DNA of 64,000 nucleotides from Nipponacmea schrenckii (lineage: Eukaryota > Mollusca > Gastropoda > Lottiidae). Within the stretch, counting starts at the first letter, position 1. The number at the start of each line of letters is the position of its first letter. The notes under the pieces were generated by a model. It was not told where the DNA came from. It saw nothing but the letters and a program-made list of their open reading frames with translations, and ran no database searches. The translations under genes were made by a program, and so were the position numbers. Shown here one piece after another: positions 22,196 through 33,305 of this stretch. The stretch spans positions 14,822,534-14,886,533 of the forward strand of contig CM060203.1 in the NCBI GenBank assembly GCA_030562195.1, read 5' to 3'.

Positions 22196-22542
22196 CTAGT
22201 TATTCAAAACAATATTTTATGAGTATGATATTGACATTTTTGAAGCCCAAATTCAAATTCTAGTGTATTACACTTTGAATCATTTTTGCATTAATCTTTG
22301 TCAGCCCATCAAACATTTAAACAGCTTCCATTTTATCTTGTGACAAAATTGAAATGTCAGTTATCTTTTTACAGTTTTCTAAAAAAAGAAAGTATTGACA
22401 ATCAAATCATCATTCATCTTTGGACACCGTGAAGATTTTCCACAAAATCAATTAGGCAATCGAGATAAGCTTTCCCTTCTTTATTTTGTATTTTGACAGT
22501 TAAATTTTATTTAAACAGATTTATCTATTAAAAGGCTATCAT

Positions 22543-22715
22543 TAGCCGTGTTTAGACAGCCACAATTTATCCTGTCCCGAGTACGGTTCGGCACAAAAAG
22601 TGGCTGTGTAAACGTGTTGAGAGGGCTCGGCAACGTGCTAGTTTCAAGTCCGAGTCCGGACCGAGTATGGTTCACATCAAGTGGGCCAGTTTTTATGGCT
22701 GTCTAAACACGGCTA
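22543..22715. mobile_element. MITE with perfect 20-bp terminal inverted repeats
   Basis: 'tagccgtgtttagacagcca' (22543-22562) is the exact reverse complement of 22696-22715. The element is 173 bp, more GC-rich than its surroundings, and contains subterminal inverted motifs ('gagtacggttcggcac', 'ccgagtatggttcac', 'ggctgtgtaaac'). Its TA ends suggest a TA target duplication. The perfect ends suggest recent activity. No coding capacity. Confidence 0.85.
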
Positions 22716-22770
22716 TTGAGTCATGTTTTAGAATATTCTCATTTTGTATCTGCTGTTTATCTTTCACCAA

Positions 22771-22835
22771 ATAGTCTTATGTCCTACTCTTCTGGGCTCA
22801 TGAAGATGGGTATTTGCAATGAGGTAAACATAAGT
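22771..22835 (-). mobile_element. SINE family S tail fragment
   Basis: 'gtcctactcttctgggctca' + 'tgaagatggg' is the reverse complement of the SINE tail ('cccgtctt.attagccc.aaggtgcagaagagtaggac'), then 'gcaatgaggta'. Diverged fragment. Confidence 0.6.
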
Positions 22836-22920
22836 GCAATCATTTTGTATTTCAAACGGATTAGGCATATAGATATTCCGTATCCTTCAGCACACATACC
22901 TCAATTAATTTTCCCATCAG

Positions 22921-23160
22921 AATGACTTGTCGCTTTTTCCATGTCAGTCCCTCTGACCATCATCACTGACAAGGGCAAACCAGGCTGAATCTGAAAGTTC
23001 ATCTCCACCTTTGTAGGGATTGAACCCTGGATCCTCAAGTTAGTGAGCAAACCTCTTAACTTGGTGCCGTCTTCATTAGCCCATAAGGTGCAGAAGAGTA
23101 GGACGTAAAACTCCATTCATTTCATTTCTTAACTTGGTGAGGCACCAGGGTTACTCTTGT
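22921..23160 (-). mobile_element. SINE family S head, minus strand, host of a nested SINE
   Basis: Read on the minus strand it gives a tRNA-like head with B box 'agggttcaatccc' (complement of 23018-23030), followed by 'gtcagtgatgatggtcagag' and 'ggactgacatggaaaaagcg', as in the full-length copy at 42057. Its head is split at 23067-23126 by a second, plus-strand SINE fragment. Removing that insert rejoins the head sequence ('ggtgcctcaccaagttaaga' on the minus strand). Confidence 0.75.
23067..23126 (+). mobile_element. 60-bp extremely truncated SINE inserted in another SINE, 13-bp target duplication
   Basis: 'tcttaacttggtg' occurs at 23054-23066 and 23127-23139, exactly repeated around a plus-strand SINE tail ('ccgtcttcattagcccataa' ... 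'ggtgcagaagagtaggacgt' ... 'ccattcatttcatt'). This marks the SINE 3' end and shows that the terminal ~60 bases alone are what this copy received during target-primed insertion. Confidence 0.85.
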
Positions 23161-24594
23161 TTTTGAGTGTATTCATTCCTTATGAAATGCAAGCATAAGG
23201 TGATTTCAACCCCAGGCTGTATGTTTTCATTGTTAAATACTTACCACTGGTCAGTGAGTTCATTTGTTGTGATCTATTTTTCTTAGATGCTGATTTATCA
23301 AAGTTCAAAGTGCACTGTTGATTGTTTAGTCAGCAGTTTTATTAAGTTCTGGTGATGAGTTTTATCAGATGCTGTCTTCACAAAAGACATATTTCTGCTT
23401 AAATTTGTATATAAATTCTCAAGGAACAACTAACTGGAAGGTAGTCTCAAATATGCATGGCACCCTCTCACCTCAATGATAACCAGTCGCATATACATGT
23501 AGTAACAAATAATGAATTTTGCCATGTGAGCAAGACACTTATAAGTGGCAGACTTAGGATAATGTTTTTTTTATAAGGTTACGAAAGTGGCCATGAATTC
23601 TAAGTGCCACTTACACTATGATGTGAGGGCCACTTTAGAAACACATTTGGTTTAAAGTTTTCATTAAATTGAGCACCCTATTTTCCCTAACCTACTAAAA
23701 TATCAAACTGTAAGATAAGATTGTAACTTTCTGACAAGAGACCTGCGTATTTTAGCTGAGTGAAATGAAATTAAGTGAAATAGATAGCTGGTGATATAGT
23801 AAGGTATCTTGATAATCAAATCTTATTTCTCTGGTAATAAGGGAGATTAATTACCACATCTTGTCACGACCTATAAATACTATTGAAATAAATTACATAT
23901 GATAATTAGATTGACTTTATGCGCATATTTGTGTAGCCATGCTGTCTTTATGTATATTAATATGTCTATAGTATCTTAAAGTGGATTTATGTATTGGTTT
24001 ATTGAGCTTTTTTTGAATATTTGATTGAATTATAAGTCTCAAAGTTAAGTTAAGGATTATTTTTGTGAAAAATAAAAAACTCAGAAAATGCAAGTATTCA
24101 CATTAAGTTGTTGCTACCTTGGAACACCGTCTTTTTATGGGTAGTGGAATAGCTCAGTCGGTACCGAGTTAGATTGTAGTCTGCTAGGCAATGTTGACTT
24201 TGATAGGTAAAGCAATGATTTTACAGAAATTAATATAGCTGTGGACAAATGGAGACGCAACATCCGGCATATTAATTAGTTTGACAAAATTTGTGTTCAA
24301 TATTTAAGTTTTCTGCATTATTTGATTTGGTTTGTGACAGGAGGAAAGGTTGGGTGGGGATTAATCAGTAGAGGTTGATTTGAAAAAGTATGAACTTTAT
24401 GCCCATAGTAGTGTTGCTATGCTGTATTTATATGTATAATATTAATTTTATTTGATTAAAGCTTATCTCCGGCTGCCAACAAGTATCAAAAATGAACTCA
24501 AATACTTCAAAGTTTTTGTCATGTATTTTTTTGCAAAAATTTTTTGTTGCTAGGGAAAGTAACAGAGACAAAAGTAATAATTGGTTGAACTTTT
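23161..24594. other. No gene seen; weak tRNA-like patch at 24140-24200
   Basis: 'ggaatagctcagtcggtacc' near 24146 matches a pol III A box well, and 'gtagtctgctaggcaatg' follows, but no good B box is present; perhaps a decayed SINE head. Single units of the following array lie at 23919-23955 and 24398-24425. Confidence 0.3.
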
Positions 24595-24830
24595 ATGTGC
24601 ATATTTTATAACTATGCTGTCTTTAAGTGTATATTTTATCACCATGCTGTCTTTATGCCTATATTTAATAAATATGCTGTCTTGATGCACATATATGATC
24701 AGCATGCTGTCTTTATGAACATATTTAATAATTATGTTGTCTTTATGCCCATATTTAAAACCTTTCTGTATTTATGCGCAGATATTTTACTATGCCGTAT
24801 TGATGCACATATGTTGGTATTTTTGCGAAT
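24595..24830 (+). repeat. Tandem repeat, 30-bp unit, about 7 copies
   Basis: Units 'tgcccatatttaataa.tatgctgtcttta', diverging toward the right end. Confidence 0.8.
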
Positions 24831-25679
24831 ATCAAGTCTAGAAGAGAGCAAAAATTTCCACTTATAAATTATAATCCTTGCGTCAACAAGTTGAGTAAAA
24901 TAAATTTATACTCCAAATGCTTTTTACTATATTGCATCTTGATTAATCCTACTGTGGTCCTTTTTAACCTTCTTCTACCTTCTTTAAAAGTGAGGAAGAG
25001 TTCCACTTTAAAATCAGATGGTTCCTGAATTACCACTTTAAATTGTCTAGTTTATTGGTTAAAATGAGATGAAACTTTATTGGCTGTTTATAAAAAAACA
25101 TGTTGACGAGGTAATTGCCATAATTTTCGATTTGCAGCGAAGAATATTGTGGTATTGATATGGACAATATCTGTATTTCGTGATTTATCGAGTTGAAACT
25201 CAGACCAGATTTTCTGGTTCCGATCAATTTTCATGAAGTATCATCAACAAAAAGACTTGATTGCAGTAATTCAAGGTTTTTGCTGTTGAGATTAGAGAGA
25301 TAGCTTCATAATTTTATGAAGATAGAATTGTTACAATGTATTAACTTTTTTAAAAGAAATATATTCATTTAGAAATAGCTTTTTTTATTTTTTGAGGTAA
25401 GAAACCATATCTATTTCTTTTTTTCGATATTGAAAGAATTCATTATAAATTTTTCTTTTGCTGTCGGCATTCATTTTCTTCTATTTTCTTTCTGTTTTCG
25501 ATTTCATAATGCTTGATGAAATTGTGTTTTGTTTGTTTTGAAATTCTAATGTTGATAAGATTTTTAATATTAAAAGGGATGCTTTTATCAGGGAGGTTGA
25601 TGTGACTGTATTTTGCCAGTATGCCCGCTTTGTTTGCATCATCTTTCATATTCTTTTGATTTGATTTTTTACGTAATAT
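24831..25679. other. No gene seen
   Basis: AT-rich sequence. The minus-strand frame at 25443-25649 is Asn/Lys-rich as expected from base composition. Confidence 0.4.
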
Positions 25680-26265
25680 CGGGTAAAATATTATTGATTT
25701 ATAACATTGGGTTAAATATTATTCATTTATAACATTGTGTGAAGTATTATTTATTTATAATATTGGGTTAAGTATTATTGATTTATAACATTGTGTGAAG
25801 TATTATTTATTTATAACATTGGGTCAAGTATTACTGGTTTATAACATTGGGTTAAATATAATTGATTTATAACATTAGGTTAAATATTATTGATTTATAA
25901 CATTGGGTTAAATATTATTGCTTTATGACATTGGGTTAAATATTATTGATTTATAACATTGGGTTAAATATAATTGATTTATAACATTGGGTTAAATATT
26001 GTTAATTTATAACATTGGGATAAGTATTGTTAATTTATAATGTTGGGTTAAATATTTTGGATTTATAACATTGGGTTAAATATTATTAATTTATAACATT
26101 GTGTTAGATATTATGGATTTAACATTGGGTTAAACATTATAGATTTATAACATTGGGTTAAATATTATTAATTTATAACGTTGGGTTAAATATTATGGAT
26201 TTATAACGTTGGGTTAAATATTATGGATTTATAACATTGGGTCAAATATTATTGATTGAACCATA
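25680..26265 (+). repeat. Minisatellite, 29-bp unit, about 20 copies
   Basis: The unit begins 'aacattgggttaaatattat' and ends 'tgatttata'. Variants 'gtgtgaag' and 'gttaattt' alternate among neighbours. Extremely AT-rich. Confidence 0.95.
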
Positions 26266-26649
26266 TTTAGTGAAGTATTTCTGGTTGAAAGGTTAAATGT
26301 ATAGAAAATTGAATTTGAATAACACATGTTGTTCTTTCCTAGGATACAAGTAATAGCTAACTGAATTAAGGACTTAAGCCTCCTTCAAAGTTTCATGTAA
26401 AATTAAATTTAGTTTGTTTTACAAAGTTATTACAGGAAAGGAAGTAAAAAGCTAAAACTGAAGTAGATTTTGAAGTATAAAACACTTGGAGAAATTAGTT
26501 CTACATCTTCTGTTTTGATGTTATAATATAATCAAACATGGCTTGCTTACTACAGATGACTTAAAGAAGCATGTGCCTGCTTCACAAAACAGTCATATCA
26601 GATGGCCTCTTCAAACAATCTTAAAGGGATTTTTCAGAGGTATTTCATT

Positions 26650-26925
26650 AAAAAATGGTACATGCTAACTTAAGGGTCCAGGGTTCCATTCCATCTAAGA
26701 AAAAGATGAACTTTCAGATTTTTCAACCCATTTTCTCTTGTGGAAAGGGTCTCTTTGTCAGATGTGCCCTGTGTGCATGTTAAAGATCCTTTGACAGTTG
26801 AAAACACAAAAAGAGTAGGCTAATGCTGCTGTCAGGAAAACATTTCCCACATGGCCATGCCCATTGGCCCATTTAGTGCATAGGAGTAGGTTGTAATACT
26901 CTATTCGTTTCATTTCATTTTGTGA
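26650..26925 (+). mobile_element. SINE copy with tRNA-like head (family S)
   Basis: 'gctaacttaagggtccaggg' + 'ttccattcc' is the B-box region. Then come 'gatgaactttcagattttt', 'ctgtgtgcatgttaaagatc', 'acagttgaaaac', 'aaaagagtaggctaatgctg' and the tail 'gagtaggttgtaatactcta', 'cgtttcatttcatttt'. The A-box side is decayed. It lies 500 bp upstream of, and in the same orientation as, the tail-derived array at 27425-27810. Confidence 0.8.
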
Positions 26926-27424
26926 GCAAGTTTCTAAATTTGGCAAATATTGACATGTAGATGGCCATAGTGTACTACTTTGATAATTTGAAGTATTCTG
27001 TGGTTGATTCCATAAAGGTCATCAGGATAATAAAAAATATGTTAAAGAATGGAACTTGGAAAGCTTTTAAAATAATCAAATTTCTATATATTTAAGAGTC
27101 TAGTATACAATCTAAGTATTAAACCACATTTAGAAGTAAATTGAACATTATATATCAAGAAACACTATCATGGATATACTACTTCTTTTTGATTTAAACA
27201 ATGTTTCATATAATAAACAAGTGAAATATTTTTTCAAGGTCAATTCAGAAGTAGTTTACCGTCCAAAGTTCTTGAAGTAAAGTACTGATCAGAGAAGGTC
27301 CAGTAAGCTTTAAAGTTTTGATGTTGGATTGCTCAGACAGAGTAGACTAAAAATCCCTGCTATTCTTGCCAAATAAATAGGAGATGTCATCAAAAAATTT
27401 TAAAAACAGTTACAGAACTAAAAA

Positions 27425-27810
27425 TCCATTTAATTTTTTTTCTCAATGTTACAGAACAGAGGAATTAAATTCCTTTTAATTTTTTATAAGTCCAATAAGT
27501 TACAGAAGAGTAGGATATAAAACTCCATTTAATTTTATTTTCTCAATAAGTTACAGAACAGTAGGTTATATAACTCCATTTAATTTTATTTTCTCAATAA
27601 GTTACAGAACATTAGGATATAAAACTCCATTTATCGGTAATTTTATTTTCTCAATAAGTTGCAGAACAATAGGATGTGAAATATCATTTCTGTTCAATTT
27701 GATAACAGAACAGTAGGACATAAGACTTTATTTCATTTCATTTTCTTTAATTAAGATCTTTAATTAAGATAACAGAAAAATAAAGGACTCATATATCAAT
27801 TCATTTCATC
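27425..27810 (+). repeat. Tandem array of SINE family S tails, 50-58-bp unit, about 7 copies
   Basis: Each unit reads 'caataagttacagaa.agtag' then 'gatataaaactccatttaat' then 'tttattttct'. Compare the SINE tail 'cccataaggtgcagaagagt' 'aggatgtaaaactccattca' 'tttcatttc'. The flow matches across the whole tail, so the array is a tandem multiplication of the SINE 3' end. Units are more diverged at both edges. Confidence 0.85.
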
Positions 27811-28317
27811 TTGTGAAGGCAGTAAAACACCAACCTGGGTCACTGAGAGAAAATGTCAATAGTCCATACTATTATATATGTATATAAGGTACCAGCTGCC
27901 TGAATTAATTGTCTAATTCTATGTTACGATTCTACACAACAACTTCCTTCTCTAAACATGGTGAATATTAATTGCGGGATGGTTACGTCTGGTAAAACCT
28001 GACATTATAAAATGACAAGATGATTCTGGAACTCGTCTTGAATTCAAATTGATTTCTTATTTTCATGATATTGAAATATTCCTCAACTCTTAGCTTAACT
28101 CGGCTTTTTTAATTAAAATTTTTTCTTTTCGTATCTCATTTCTAATTGTGTCTCGTGGTTTTTTGTTGTTGGGTAATTTGATTTTGTTTTTGTCTTTTAA
28201 TTAGTCCAATCCTTCAAGGGCAATAACTCAAATTTAATACATTAATCTGTTCTAAAATAGCGCAGTAAGGTTCATCGCAGTTGGATGTAAAAGTTATGCT
28301 CTATGTGAGGTGAATAT
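27811..28317. other. No gene seen
   Basis: AT-rich sequence between the SINE-tail array and an M1 MITE. Confidence 0.4.
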
Positions 28318-28660
28318 TTTAAAGTGATACTGCATCTTAAAGTGGACATAAAATTTCTTAAAATATTCAACATGTGTATTATATTCAGCAGTGAACTTAC
28401 CTGGTATCTATAACAGAATTCCTGAAAAATTGGGAAAAAATACGAAACTAAGTAATTATTAGAAAATGATCAATTTATTAAGCGGTTTCCAATAATCAAC
28501 TGCATTTTTATGGATTAATACTAATTTTTTTTATTTATCGGATTATAAAAGGATTCTGTTTAAGGCAGCAGGTATATCTACCGATGAATATAGGTTCTTG
28601 TTGGCCAAGTTTAAAATATTTTGAATTTATGTTCAGTCTAGGATGCAGTATTCCTTTAAA
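28318..28660. mobile_element. MITE family M1, best-preserved ends
   Basis: The left end 'tttaaagtgatactgcatct' pairs with the complement of the right end 'tttaaaggaatactgcatcc'. The inverted arms extend at least 35 bp (to 'acataaa') and continue loosely through 'ttcagcagtgaacttacctg' and its counterpart 'ggcagcaggtatatctaccg'. 343 bp, no ORF. Foldback MITE; target duplication not resolved. Confidence 0.8.
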
Positions 28661-28889
28661 TATATTGGGAAATGTGATTTAATTTCAGGTTATAAAGTAA
28701 CAACAAGATATTGAATACAGCTGTTATGTTCTATTTGAATAAACAGTAGAGAGTTATTTAGTGGGTGGTCAGGGATATCAATGGTCTATCAAGATAAACC
28801 AACCTCTACATTCAAATAATACAACTCTTATATTGATCTCTATTTTCTTCCTTCAATATTTCTACACTTTTACTCTTTATAACTATTAC

Positions 28890-29660
28890 AATTGGATTGA
28901 AGTCTGTATGTGGTTAAATATGTGGATTAAGTTTTGTGCATTGAATGAAAATGTATGTAGGATTTTCTTTACTGCATTTTGTCTGTGGTTTTGATTTTGT
29001 TTTTAAATTTTCAATTAAGATTTTGATTTGTTTTGTTAGTTTGTCATTGGCTATAGATTATTAGTTTTGGACTTCAACTTTTTGCATTGAATGAAAAATG
29101 TTATGTTTGGATTTTCTTTATGCATTTTGTCTGTGGTTTTGAGTTTTGTTTTTAAATTTCCAATTAAGATTTTGATTTGTTTTGTTAGTTTGTCATTGGC
29201 TATAGATTATTACTTTTGGACTTCAACTTTTCACTTTGAATAAAAATATGAAGGATTTTCTTTACTGCATTTTGTCTGTGGTTTTGAGTTTTGTTTTTAA
29301 ATTTTCAATTAAGATTTTGATTTGTTTTGTTAATTTGTCATTGGCTATAGATTATCGGTTTTGGACTTCAACTTTTCACATTGAATAAAAATATGAAGGA
29401 TTTTCTTTACTTCATTTGTTTTATGGCTGTGAGTTTTGTTTATAAATTTCCAATCAAGATTTTGATGTATTTTGATAGTGATGGCTTATATATTATCAGT
29501 TTTGGACCTAGGTTTGGTTTTTCACATTGAAAGAAAGTGTATTTCTTCACTGTTTATTATTTGAGTTTTAATTTTAATTTACAATCAAGATTTTGATTTA
29601 TTTTGATATCGATGGCTTATAGATTATCAGTTCTGGACCTAGGCTTGGTTTTTCATATTG
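28890..29660 (+). repeat. Tandem repeat, about 147-bp unit, 5 copies
   Basis: Units contain 'ggattttctttactgcattt', 'tgtctgtggttttgagtttt', 'caattaagattttgatttgt' and 'ggctatagattat.agtttt'. The first three are closely similar and the last two more diverged. Confidence 0.9.
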
Positions 29661-29866
29661 AATGGAAATTCTGATTCTGTCAATGCCTTTGAGTTTTGAT
29701 TTTAGATTTCTAAATATGACTTTGAAATATTACATTTCACATATAATATACAATGCTTTGACCATTTTTTTGTCCATTGCTACAGATTTTGTATGGGAGC
29801 TGGTTGTAAGCCTTGTTCTTAAATTGCACAACTCGGGCCAATTTGTGAGATTATCATATCACCTGG

Positions 29867-30040
29867 GGCCTTACTCTCCAAAACTTAATCCAGATTTTGA
29901 TAAAAAGTTTTCTTATTGGATAATAAAATTTAATCCAAAATTAATTTTAGTGATTGATCAATCAGATGATGTGAATATTAAAATCATGTGGACTTCAAAG
30001 ACAATTAGGCTTTTTGCCTCATTTAACAAAACCCCCAGAA
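29867..30040. mobile_element. Possible MITE, family M3
   Basis: 'ggggccttactctccaaaac' + 'ttaatccagatttt' matches, in the other orientation, the right end of 53622-53772. The overlapping 128-codon frame 29662-30048 has no domain I recognise and is probably chance. Confidence 0.4.
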
Positions 30041-30389
30041 ATTATTAAATGAAAATGGCCATTTTGTCAGTGTTGTTGATTTGTTTTTTGTCGTTAGATG
30101 TAAGGAAGTTAGACGCTGAGTAATTTTGTGACCTTTAAGAAGATGAAAGATAATTATCAGTTTGATATCAGTAAAGGTATTTGGTATCATATCTGTCCGT
30201 ATAATCTACTTTGACAACCAGAGAAAATTATTCTGGAAAGAAACATTTCTGAGGACTTTATGGTTTTGATATTTTATAAGAATTCATAGGAAAGCCCATG
30301 GGAATTTATTGAAAGATTTTCTAATTCTTTGGGAAGAAATTCTATTTTCCTTTTTGTATGCCAGTGTTGAGTTTCGTCATATGGGAAAT

Positions 30390-30670
30390 TCTTTCTGCTC
30401 TACGGCGCCTGATACATCATTAGTCGATGTCACAGGATGAGTGTTTTGTGCCATGGTAGAATGTCTTGAACAGACATTTGATTACAATGGTTGCGTCAGA
30501 AATCTGTTTTAACACAATTCAAACCTACAGCACCTGATCCATCAGTCCCTGACGCAGGATGAATGTTTCAGAGAAAAAAATTCTTTTTTTTTTAGAATGT
30601 CTGGAAGAATGATCATGTTGAAAATTTGATGATTCAAATCTACTGCACCTGATCTCTCAGTTCAAGCAAA
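30390..30670 (+). repeat. Degenerate repeat, about 125-bp unit, 3 copies
   Basis: Units share 'ctac.gc.cctgatacatca', 'gacgcaggatgaatgtt' and 'tagaatgtct.gaa'. Old and diverged. Confidence 0.55.
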
Positions 30671-30679
30671 TTTTAGGTG

Positions 30680-30935
30680 CGTTTCCACTGTAAAAAAAAG
30701 CTAGCTTTTATAGGTTTCCTCTGAATGTTTATTGCTGAACATTGTGGTCCAGGAACGAAAAACATCTCTTTATGCTCAGCTATTTACACGGGACGAAATA
30801 AAAGCCAGCTTTTTAAACTCAGTGGAAAGAAAAAAAAAGTCAGGGTTTTTTTCCATTCGGCAATAGAGCATACTAGTTTTGTGGTTGCACGTGAAAAAGA
30901 GCCAACATTTGAACTTTATTTTTAGCTGTAAATAA
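30680..30935. mobile_element. MITE family M2, partial
   Basis: Starts 'gtgcgtttccactgtaaaaa' + 'aaagctagctttta', as in the copy at 8921, and contains 'ataaaagccagctttttaaa' inverted. The right end is degraded. Confidence 0.55.
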
Positions 30936-31008
30936 CTACATATTATATCTCTCTTACGTTCACAGTTATACCTGTAAAATTGTATGTATTCTTTTGGATC
31001 AGATAATA

Positions 31009-31125
31009 ATTCTTATGGATTACAATTACTAACTTTATTTAGGGAACTTTTCAACCAGGGATCTCTGGTCTTTATCAAGCATTGAATGCTGGTTCAAATA
31101 AAGTTAATAATTGTAATCCATAAGA
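31009..31125. repeat. Foldback hairpin related to 6275-6459
   Basis: 'attcttatggattacaatta' + 'ctaactttattt' near 31009 pairs with 'aaataaagttaataattgta' + 'atccataagaat' ending near 31125. The core '(a/t)tatggat.acaattact.actttatt' is shared with the elements at 6275 and 52130. Confidence 0.7.
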
Positions 31126-31151
31126 ATTAGTTGAGGATTGTGTATTGGAAT

Positions 31152-31477
31152 TTTAAAGGGATACTGAGTCTTAGCATGAACATAAAATTTTAGTTCTCAA
31201 AATGATCAATATGAGTATATATTTATCAGTGTCATAAAGTAACAGAATCTCTTAAAATATGGAAAACTCATAAAACTAAGTCTTTTTTGAAAAACGTTTA
31301 ATCAATTTATGAAGTGTTTTTCAATGATTAAATGCATCTTTATGGATAATTACTTAGTTTTTTGGATATTTATTTATTTTTTTATGTTATTTATGGCAGC
31401 AAGTATATTTACTGCTGAATAGAGCTCTTATGGACCAAGTTTTAAATTTTAAAATTTGTACCTATTATCCCTTTAAA
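31152..31477. mobile_element. MITE family M1
   Basis: Ends 'tttaaagggatactgagtct' and 'ctattatccctttaaa'. Internal 'agttctcaaaatgatcaata' and 'ttatcagtgtcataaagtaa' match the copy at 59154. 326 bp, non-coding. Confidence 0.8.
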
Positions 31478-32204
31478 TACTAGTATTTCATTGATGCCTA
31501 TTGTGTGTTGAATTCAGGCTTTGTGCAATTTTCTCTGCAGTTATGTGTGATGATTGATGTGTAATGTAATCTAAAGAAACATATTTCATACACGTAGTGT
31601 CGTCATAAATTCAATGTCTATGAAATTACGTGTGTTCATTTAGGTAATACAAATCGAATTTGGTAGGATACCTTTTGTATAGCGAAATTTATGTGCGGTC
31701 ATTTGTATAAATGAAATGAAATAGAAAAGTAGATTGTAGAAGATATCCTTTATATTATTGTCAATTCACAAGTTGAGGTGAATTTATGAAGTTTCTTTTT
31801 ATTTACGTACATAGGAAACATTACTAAATGAAAGGACTGAATTGTGCTTTTTTTAAGTCAGGATTTTAAACTCCTTATAATGAGATTGTCGTCTTCTAAG
31901 TCGTCAAGGGAAGATAAGTTTTGATGCTGCTGCCAGATTAACATCCATCTTTGTCTGTGCCAGGCTGTATTAATATCTCCTTGAAGGGGTTCACAACTTT
32001 CGAAGTGTGTAAACATCAATACTTCATTCTTAAGCTTGGTTGAAACAATGTTATTTTAGTGAATAGGTCAGTCAATAGTAAGTTGGATCTTCATATTCTA
32101 TGCAATCAGGGGCAGTGAGTTAGAGAGGTAAGATATATTTTGATGTCATGACAGGATAATAAGAAATCTCTCTGTGTATGGCTAGTGGTTCCATGAGTCG
32201 GCCC
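31478..32204. other. No gene seen
   Basis: AT-rich. No repeats or frames of note. Confidence 0.4.
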
Positions 32205-33305
32205 AGTCTTGGCTTTGGCTTACTTAATGTCAGTCCAGTCTTAGCTTTGCTTAATTTACCATGAATCAGTCCAGTCTCAGCTTTGCTTAATTTACCATGA
32301 GTCAGCTCCGTCTCAGCTTTGCTTAATTTACCATGAGTCGGCTCAGTCCTCACCTTTTGCTTACTTTACCATGAATCAGTCCAGTCTCAGCTTTGCTTAA
32401 TTTACCATGAGTCAGCTCCGTCTCAGCTTTGCTTAATTTACCATGAGTCAGCCCAGTCTCATCTTTGCTTAATTTACCATGAGTCAGCTCAGTCTCAGCT
32501 TTGCTTACTTTACCATGAATCAGTCCAGTCTCAGCGTTGCTTAATTTACCATGAGTCAGCTCAGTCTCACCTTTGCTTAATTTACCATGAGTCAGCCCAG
32601 TCTCAGCTTTGCTTACTTTACCATGAGTCAGCCCAGTCTCAGCTTTGCTTACTTTACCATGAGTCAGCCCAGTCCCAGCTTTGCTTACTTTACCATGAGT
32701 CAGCCCAGTCTCAGCTTTGCTTACTTTACCATGAATCAGCCCAGTCTCAGCTTTGCTTACTTTACCATGAATCAGTCCAGTCTCAGCTTTGCTTAATTTA
32801 CGATGAATTAGTCCAGTCTCAGCTTTGCTTACTTTACTATGAGTCAGTCCAGTCTCAGCTTTGCTTAATTTTCCATGAATCAGCTGAGTTTCAACTTTGC
32901 TTGCCATACTTTGCCATATGTCAGCCCAGTTTCAGCCCAATCTCAGCTTTGCTTACTTTACTATAGGTCGGCCCAGTTTCAGCTTTGCTTACTTTACCAT
33001 GAGTCAGCACAGTCTCAGCTTTGTTTACTTTACCATGAATCAGCTGAGTCTCAGCTTTTTCTTGCCATACTTTGCCATAAGTCAGCCCAGTTTCAGCCAA
33101 GTTTCAGCTTTGCTTTCTTTACTATGAGTTAGCCCAGTCTCAGCTATGCTTACTTTACTATGAGTTAGCCCAGTCTCAGCTTTGTTTACTTTACCATGAA
33201 TCAGCTGAGTCTCAGCTTTGCCTGCCATACTTTGCCATAAGTCAGCCCAGTTTCAGCTTTGCTTTCTTTACTATGAGTTAGCCCAGTCTCAGCTTTGTTT
33301 ACTTA
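32205..33305 (-). repeat. Minisatellite, 36-bp unit, about 30 copies
   Basis: The unit is 'catgagtcagcccagtctca' + 'gctttgcttactttac'. The left two thirds is regular; from 32900 it gains longer mixed units ('cttgccatactttgccat'). The 185-codon minus-strand frame with repeated HGKLSKAETGLT exists only because 36 is a multiple of 3; there is no start context, splice site or flanking coding sequence. Confidence 0.95.

Noticed and set aside
24140..24200. A-box-like 'tagctcagtcgg' as a tRNA gene
   Set aside because: No matching B box, no cloverleaf arms; at best a decayed tRNA-derived repeat. The same applies near 4165, 14305 and 49495.
29662..30048. 128-codon frame, the longest outside arrays with mixed composition
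   Set aside because: Overlaps a ~147-bp tandem repeat at its start and a likely MITE at its end; no domain recognised.
32350..32907. 185-codon minus-strand frame with 12-residue repeats (HGKLSKAETGLT)
   Set aside because: It is the translation of a 36-bp minisatellite; period divisible by 3 keeps the frame open. No flanking coding sequence or splice signals.
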